A stretch of 27,625 nucleotides of DNA. Origin: Hypsibius dujardini. Lineage: Eukaryota; Tardigrada; Eutardigrada; Parachela; Hypsibiidae. Below the pieces are notes generated by a model. The model searched no databases and had not been told where the DNA came from. It saw only the letters and a list, made by a program, of their open reading frames with translations. The DNA lies in NCBI GenBank assembly GCA_001579985.1, contig LRSR01010288.1, positions 1-27,625 of the forward strand. Direction: 5' to 3'. The translations under genes and the position numbers were made by a program. Positions 22,624-27,625 of the stretch are shown piece by piece; positions within the stretch are counted from its first letter, which is position 1, and every line of letters starts with the position of its first letter.

Positions 22624-22650
22624 TAACATGCGCGTACATACATAATAAAA

Positions 22651-22767
22651 CACACAGCGAAAATCTTGCACTAACCGAGTTAGGCCATTCATCTCGTTTC
22701 ATGCATAGTTTGATACACAGACCGAGTTCAAGAATTTGACTCGGTTAGCGCAAAATTTTCGTGTGTA
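22651..22767. mobile_element. MITE-like inverted repeat, copy 2 of a two-copy family
   Basis: The left end CACACAGCGAAAATCTTGCA with CTAACCGAGTT pairs with the reverse complement of the right end, ACACACGAAAATTTTGCGCT with AACCGAGTC. It shares this terminus with the element at 20084-20213 and sits 27 bp from the TA-flanked MITE. Confidence 0.7.
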
Positions 22768-22898
22768 ATAATGTTTTCGTCACCATAAAATACATTTGCT
22801 GAAAGAATGGCGACGATGAAAAAGCGCTCGGAGTTTAAAAACAATTTTAATTGCAGAGCGAGAGATTGAAAACCGGGTCTCGTCGGCTGTGAAATATC

Positions 22899-25800
22899 TC
22901 ATCCTAAATCCACTCCAACGGGGAATGAAATTTCGTCTGGCACGACGGCGGTCACTGCGTCAGCGGAATTGAAGCGGTTATGGTCAGTGCCCAGACGATT
23001 CCCGTTACCGTTACCACTGCTACCAATGCTACTACTGCCACACTTGATGGTGACGGGAACGTTGTTGGCGTTTCCGGCGGAATCGGTAGCTAAGACAGCC
23101 GTCTGCACCGGAGACGTGGCCTGGCTCGTCATCAGCGAGATGACTCCGGAGTTCTTGTCCACTTGCACCTGAACATTCTCGGACTCGAGGGAGTAGCTGA
23201 CGTCGCCGTCGGCCCGTCGACTTGTGGCAAACACTATAACGAGGGGGAAAGCGTAAACTGTATTAATATTTCTTCCTTTCATAGAAAAAAAAATTTCTTC
23301 ATTTAATAAAAAAAATATTCTTTATTTAATAAAAAAATACAAATATTTCTTTATTTAATAAAAAAAATACTCTTCATTAAAAAAAAAATATTTCTTCATT
23401 TAATAAAAAAGCAATCATCGAAATGTTGAAAATACTTTTACGTGAAAATTGTTTCTGTATTTTAAAAATTAAGAATTGGGAAGCAACGTTGATAGAAAAC
23501 TTGGTTTAACGCTTTTTCAAGATTTTTCATCAGAACTGAATTGCGATTTTAATTATACTAATTAATTGATCAATAATGCGATTACATATTCCAGAGAAAG
23601 TTTATAATTCCAAAAGAGATAAAAAATAAAGGCGAATCTTTTTGTAAGTCAAATTGTCCCCCAGACGGTTTGTATAAAATTCATCCCAGATAAAATAAAA
23701 CGTATATATGTATTATATATAAATAAAATAAAATATAATTATAAATAACAAAAATGTATAGCAAATATGTATATAGATGTTAAAAATTGGATATGTATTA
23801 TATTATATTATATTTAAATAAATATCATGTCAATATAAATACCATATAAATAAATTTTATTTATATATATATATATATACTGATTTTAAAAATTGGATAT
23901 ATATTATATTAATAAATAACAATAAAAATTAACCAAATATATATATAGACTTTTAAAATTGAATATATATTTACCAAATATTTATAGACTTTCAAGATTG
24001 GATATTTGCAGTGTGCGCGAGGAAATACAAATAAATTCTGTTGACGATATAAATTGTACCTTGTCCGGCAATAGTGCCTGCCACGCATGCCGGCACCGTC
24101 ATCACGTAGTTCTTCATCCCAAACACCGGTCCATCCGGGTTGGACGAACCCATCCTCCTCACCGACGACGACGACGACGACGACGACGATGAGGACGGTG
24201 AGGACGATGAACTTGCTGGGTCACAAGCCCCCAAATTAATCGTCACCGGGACCGTGATTGTCTTTCCCGAATTCATCGCTCTGATCCGCATCGTTCCCGC
24301 CGCCGGTTCGCCCACCGCCGTGATGGCTCCACTCGTCAAGCCAATCGAGTACGAACCCGTCGGATTGTCCACCGAGAAGGACGATCGGCCCGGCAGTCCG
24401 CCCGTCGTTCCGACTTGCCCGATGAAGACGTCGGCCGAACAGTTGGTCGGGGAGAAGGTGTAGGCGTCGGCGTAGAACTGCAATCCAGCCGAGGGCGCGG
24501 CGCAGTTTGGGGAGCTGACTTTGATGGTGGCCACGGCGATGGCTCGCGTGCTGCTATAGGCTTTCACGGTGAAGGTGTAGTCGGCACTATGCAAAAAGCA
24601 TCTGCCTTGTGAGAGGGTTTTTGTTCGCACAACAGAGCGCTTAGGCTGTGTCTGTGTTTGTGTCTATGTCTATGTCTATGTCTATGTCTATGTCTATGTC
24701 TATGTCTATGTCTGTGTCTCTGGCTTTGTCTGTGTCTTTTGTCTGTGTCTGTGTCTGTGTCTGTGTCTTTGTCTATGTCTGTGTTTGTGCCTGTGTCTGT
24801 GTCTGTGTCTGTGTCTGTGTGTCTGCATCTCACTCTGTACTATTACTATGTTGTTATACATGCCTGTGTACATCGGTTGGCACACACAATATGCTTTCGT
24901 ACTTTGTAAGTGGTCCGGATGACTGAATGATCCCGGTCGTGGGTCCGACGTTGAAGTGCGCGCTCATCGGTTCGACGACGTAGACCACCGCGTTGCTGGC
25001 CGCGACGGTGCCAATCGGCTCACCCGCCATGCACTTGGAGGTAAAAAAGTTGTACACCGGCAAACTGAAGGTCGGAATCTGTGCAGTGGGAACACTGGAA
25101 CAGGACGAGGTAATGGTGACCATTGCCGTGGCAGCCACCTGTCCCTGGCAGGTTGTTCGCACCTATAGGGATGGTACAAACACTGAAATTCGTTCAGTTC
25201 TTTTACAAAATAATATTAATAATAAATTATATGAATAAACTTATTATAACGTATTACTTCTAAAATTAAAAAATGAAAATTAAAATACAAAAATAAAGTA
25301 CAATTTGTCGCACACAACTAAATGTGTTGCAGATACTAATTATCGATAATAAAAACTTCCGTTTTATTAACGAAGTGTTTAGTTGTTTCAGTTTTCGTTT
25401 CTAAAAGCTATTAAGCTAAAACCTTTAATTTTAGTTAAGTTTAAGTTTAGTTCTAATTTTATCATCGCTATTCGCACCAGTAGCATTTCCGTGGTGGCAG
25501 TGGGCTTGTCCAGTTGCACCACCCCGCTGGATATAACCGAGTAGAATGAGCTGGGGTAAATGGAGGCGAAGGTACAGCCGGAGGAGGAAGGGGCAGTTAG
25601 GATGCCGACAGGGGAGCCCGGTGTGCAGGCCTTGGTAGTGAAGGTGTACGCGGCCGGAAGTGGAGAGTTGGGAGAGAGAATGAGTTTGTTAGGGGACGAG
25701 GACGGCGACTGGGACGCCGTGGAGGAGAAGGCGCCGCAGCCGAAAGTGACGTTGGCGAAGGAACTTCCTGAAAAAATAGTACAATCGTCGTGGCTCCTGA

Positions 25801-26540
25801 CAGACACGTATAGATGGGACTCAACATTTATACTGAATATATGTGCTTTATCATTATCCTATTTAAAATTCAAATTGAAAATAATTGGGATTAGCCAAAT
25901 ATTTTTTGAATCTCAGGGGGACGGATGAAGAATGCACTATCTGATGGGCACAGTACAAATTCACCGTGTACAGTATCTACAATAATAATGTAGATATAAT
26001 GTAGATAATAATATATATATAATATAGATAATATATATATATGTAATATAGATAATAATATATGTATAATATAGATAATAGATAATACCGAAATGACAAC
26101 AATAGTCGATCCTTACCGGAAGTGCTGATGGCACGCACTACCACCTCGTAAGCCACGCCTAGCTGGATGTAATTAATCAGCAAGAGTTGTCCGGTATTCT
26201 GATTCACCGCCACGTCTGAGCTCGGCGTTTCGATCACGTAATGGATCGCGGCTTTGCGCTGATCGCCGGCGACGACCTTCCCGACGGGAGTCCCAGGACT
26301 GCATTTCGGCAGGGCGAAGCGATACCGCGACTGTTGCATGTGAATAAACGAGCTGGCTTCATATCCAGCAGTGTCCCGCTTAGAAATCGCTTTTGCTTCC
26401 GAGTCGTCCGCTGAAAACCTTTTCGGTGACGGAATCAATGTGGGCGTGGCTTCGTATGCGTTTATAAGGAACGTCACTACCATATGGGTCATAATGGTCC
26501 AGCCGGAAATGGGGATCCCTTGAGAATTATGGATGGCCAT
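22899..26540 (-). CDS. Secreted protein with five Cys-containing cadherin-like modules
   Basis: There are five exons on the minus strand: 26540-26117, 25767-25478, 25162-24903, 24586-24060 and 23233-22899. They give 611 aa with consistent phases. The start is the ATG at 26540, or Met17 (26492), which places MVVTFLINAYEA as a signal peptide. Five modules each begin with a Y-x6-C element (YRFALPKC, YTFTTKAC, YNFFTSKC, YTFSPTNC, YVMTVPAC), usually with a G-x-x-x-G just after. The last module reads like a cadherin repeat (DSAGNANNVPVTI). Further cysteines close most modules, so paired disulphides are plausible. A Ser run encoded by TCG repeats lies near residues 430-450. No transmembrane or GPI signal follows, and the end is hydrophilic. 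The function is probably adhesive or matrix, as inference only. I recognise no named family. Confidence 0.78.
23281..23412. repeat. AT-rich tandem repeat in intron 4 of the modular protein gene
   Basis: About five imperfect units of ATTTCTTCATTTAATAAAAA, followed in the same intron by AT-rich sequence to about 24010 with degenerate repeats of TTTTAAAAATTGGATATATA. Confidence 0.8.
24645..24830. repeat. TGTCTA/TGTCTG hexamer microsatellite in intron 3 of the modular protein gene
   Basis: Regular TGTCTA units at about 24660-24712, then TGTCTG units. It fills most of the 316-bp intron 24587-24902. Confidence 0.95.
25164..25470. mobile_element. hAT-like element forming intron 2 of the modular protein gene (introner)
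   Basis: A perfect 8-bp direct repeat TTCGCACC flanks it (25156-25163 and 25471-25478). The left end is TATAGGGATGGTACAAA. The right end, reverse complemented, is TAGCGATGATAAAAT, matching from TAG at 11 of 15 positions. TAGGGATGG is also the terminus of the MITE at 18268-18481. On the coding strand the intron is 25477-25163: the duplication GGTGCGAA supplies the GT donor, and element-terminal A plus duplication G make the acceptor AG. Splicing yields CTG/GTG CGA ACA, exactly the pre-insertion frame. Confidence 0.82.
25975..26092. repeat. AT-rich minisatellite in intron 1 of the modular protein gene
   Basis: Repeated AATATAGATAATA and ATATATAT words within the intron 25768-26116. Confidence 0.85.
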
Positions 26541-26872
26541 ACCTCTTTCTCAGACAAGAAGATCTATTATTATTCTTTATTATTCTCAAATCGGAAAAAA
26601 TTGTTGAGTAACGAAGACGAAGTGATTACATAGTCCACCAATGATGTTATTTAAGTATGAATTATATGACGGCTGGGTAGAGAGGATTGGTCTGTGGGGA
26701 GACACGGTCGGACCGGAAGTAGACGGACGGACTTGTGATAACTTTGGATTAGAGAATAGAGAGACCTGGGGAACTCGGCGAAGAGAATTGTTTCTCTTTG
26801 TCCGGGTCGGTTGGTCGCCTGGTTGGTAAAACATTGAGCGCGGGATGTCTGATGGTTACACAAGCTACTCAT
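26541..26872. other. Upstream region of the modular protein gene
   Basis: Expected to hold its promoter on the minus strand. No clear TATA box or further exon is seen. Confidence 0.35.
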
Positions 26873-26873
26873 C

Positions 26874-26931
<58 letters not shown>

Positions 26932-27040
26932 AGCACACACACAGAGACAGACACACAGACACACACAGACACACACACGCACACGCACACAAGCACACAC
27001 ACAGAGACAGACACACAGAGACAGACACACACACACACAC
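26873..27040. repeat. CA/GACA microsatellite
   Basis: (CA)n at 26875-26923, followed by two related CACACAGAGACAGACACACAG blocks and a closing (CA)n, so part of it is a local duplication. Confidence 0.95.
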
Positions 27041-27548
27041 GGTGTGGTCGAGCGAATCAAAATATACCCGAGGTGCCGAGGTGTGGGGCTCGGGAACGAG
27101 CGAGTCTCAATCCGAGTTGTTTAGATTAATTTAAAATATGATTTGAAATCCCCAAAACAGGCATTTTATTCTAAGTCTATTTGATTTTAGTTTATTTTAA
27201 TACCAATTTTAAACGGGGATTAATTATAATTTAATTTAAATTCAGGCATGGGAATTATAATTTTTATTTTTATTTATATAATTTTAATTATTATTTTTAA
27301 TTCATTTAAAACCCGTCACCGGAATATAGACATTAAAATTAAGTTTTTAATTTGAATTTATTACAGCTTTGCTCTGCAATTTTGATTGAATGATGAATTA
27401 AATTATTGTGGCAGCTATTATCAATCAATCAATCGAAGATACTGATTGATTGATTTCTTGCCTCGAGACTGTTTCATTACATTTCGTAAATTTTAATTTT
27501 TTTAAACTCAAACATGTGATTTAAACAACACTAGTGATAGCGGGGGCT
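27041..27548. other. AT-rich flank without a visible gene
   Basis: AT-rich sequence with no supported exon. Facing (ATCA)n and (TTGA)n runs at about 27420-27456 could fold into a small hairpin. Confidence 0.4.
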
Positions 27549-27570
27549 GACACACAGACACACAGACATG

Positions 27571-27620
<50 letters not shown>

Positions 27621-27625
27621 CACAG
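27549..27625. repeat. GACA microsatellite at window end
   Basis: GACACACA units, then pure (GACA)n, running into the window edge. Confidence 0.95.

Overview
This is nuclear DNA from a metazoan. Every gene is split by GT-AG introns (69 bp to about 1.4 kb), the recognisable products are animal proteins (a PHF20-like PHD protein, ABT1, PPIL3 and a Piwi-clade Argonaute), and introns and spacers are full of short tandem repeats (TGTC/GACA, TGTCTG, TTGA/TCAA, CA). I cannot name the species. A compact invertebrate genome, perhaps spiralian, fits, but that is inference.

Layout: (1) 239-3187 (+), 3' part of a PHF20/MBD-R2-like PHD-finger gene whose 5' end lies outside the window. (2) 3748-5669 (-), complete five-exon ABT1/ESF2 gene, convergent with gene 1. 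(3) 6326-7695 (-), complete four-exon PPIL3 cyclophilin, with copies of its coding tail repeated in tandem just past the stop. (4) 8761-17505 (+), complete 21-exon Piwi gene of 954 codons, divergent from PPIL3. It keeps the MID guide-5'-end pocket, but the three catalytic positions I can align are all substituted. A near-perfect 52-bp inverted repeat starts 3 bp beyond one of its 5' splice sites. (5) 18268-18481, hAT-like MITE with 8-bp target duplication, abutting a coding-like relic on the minus strand. (6) 19071-20831 (+), three-exon four-transmembrane protein. (7) 20832-22898, spacer with a long hexamer microsatellite and two MITEs. (8) 22899-26540 (-), five-exon secreted protein made of five cysteine-containing cadherin-like modules. 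(9) 26541-27625, repeat-rich flank.

The most striking observation is intron 2 of the secreted protein gene (25163-25477). It is flanked by a perfect 8-bp direct repeat (TTCGCACC on +). Its left end carries the same TAGGGATGG terminus as the hAT-like MITE at 18268. The target duplication supplies the 5' splice site and the final G of the 3' AG, so splicing restores the uninterrupted frame exactly. This is the signature of an introner, an intron created by a DNA transposon. The genes are not an operon or pathway. The themes that link the window are transposon-derived DNA inside genes and a Piwi protein that looks slicer-dead.
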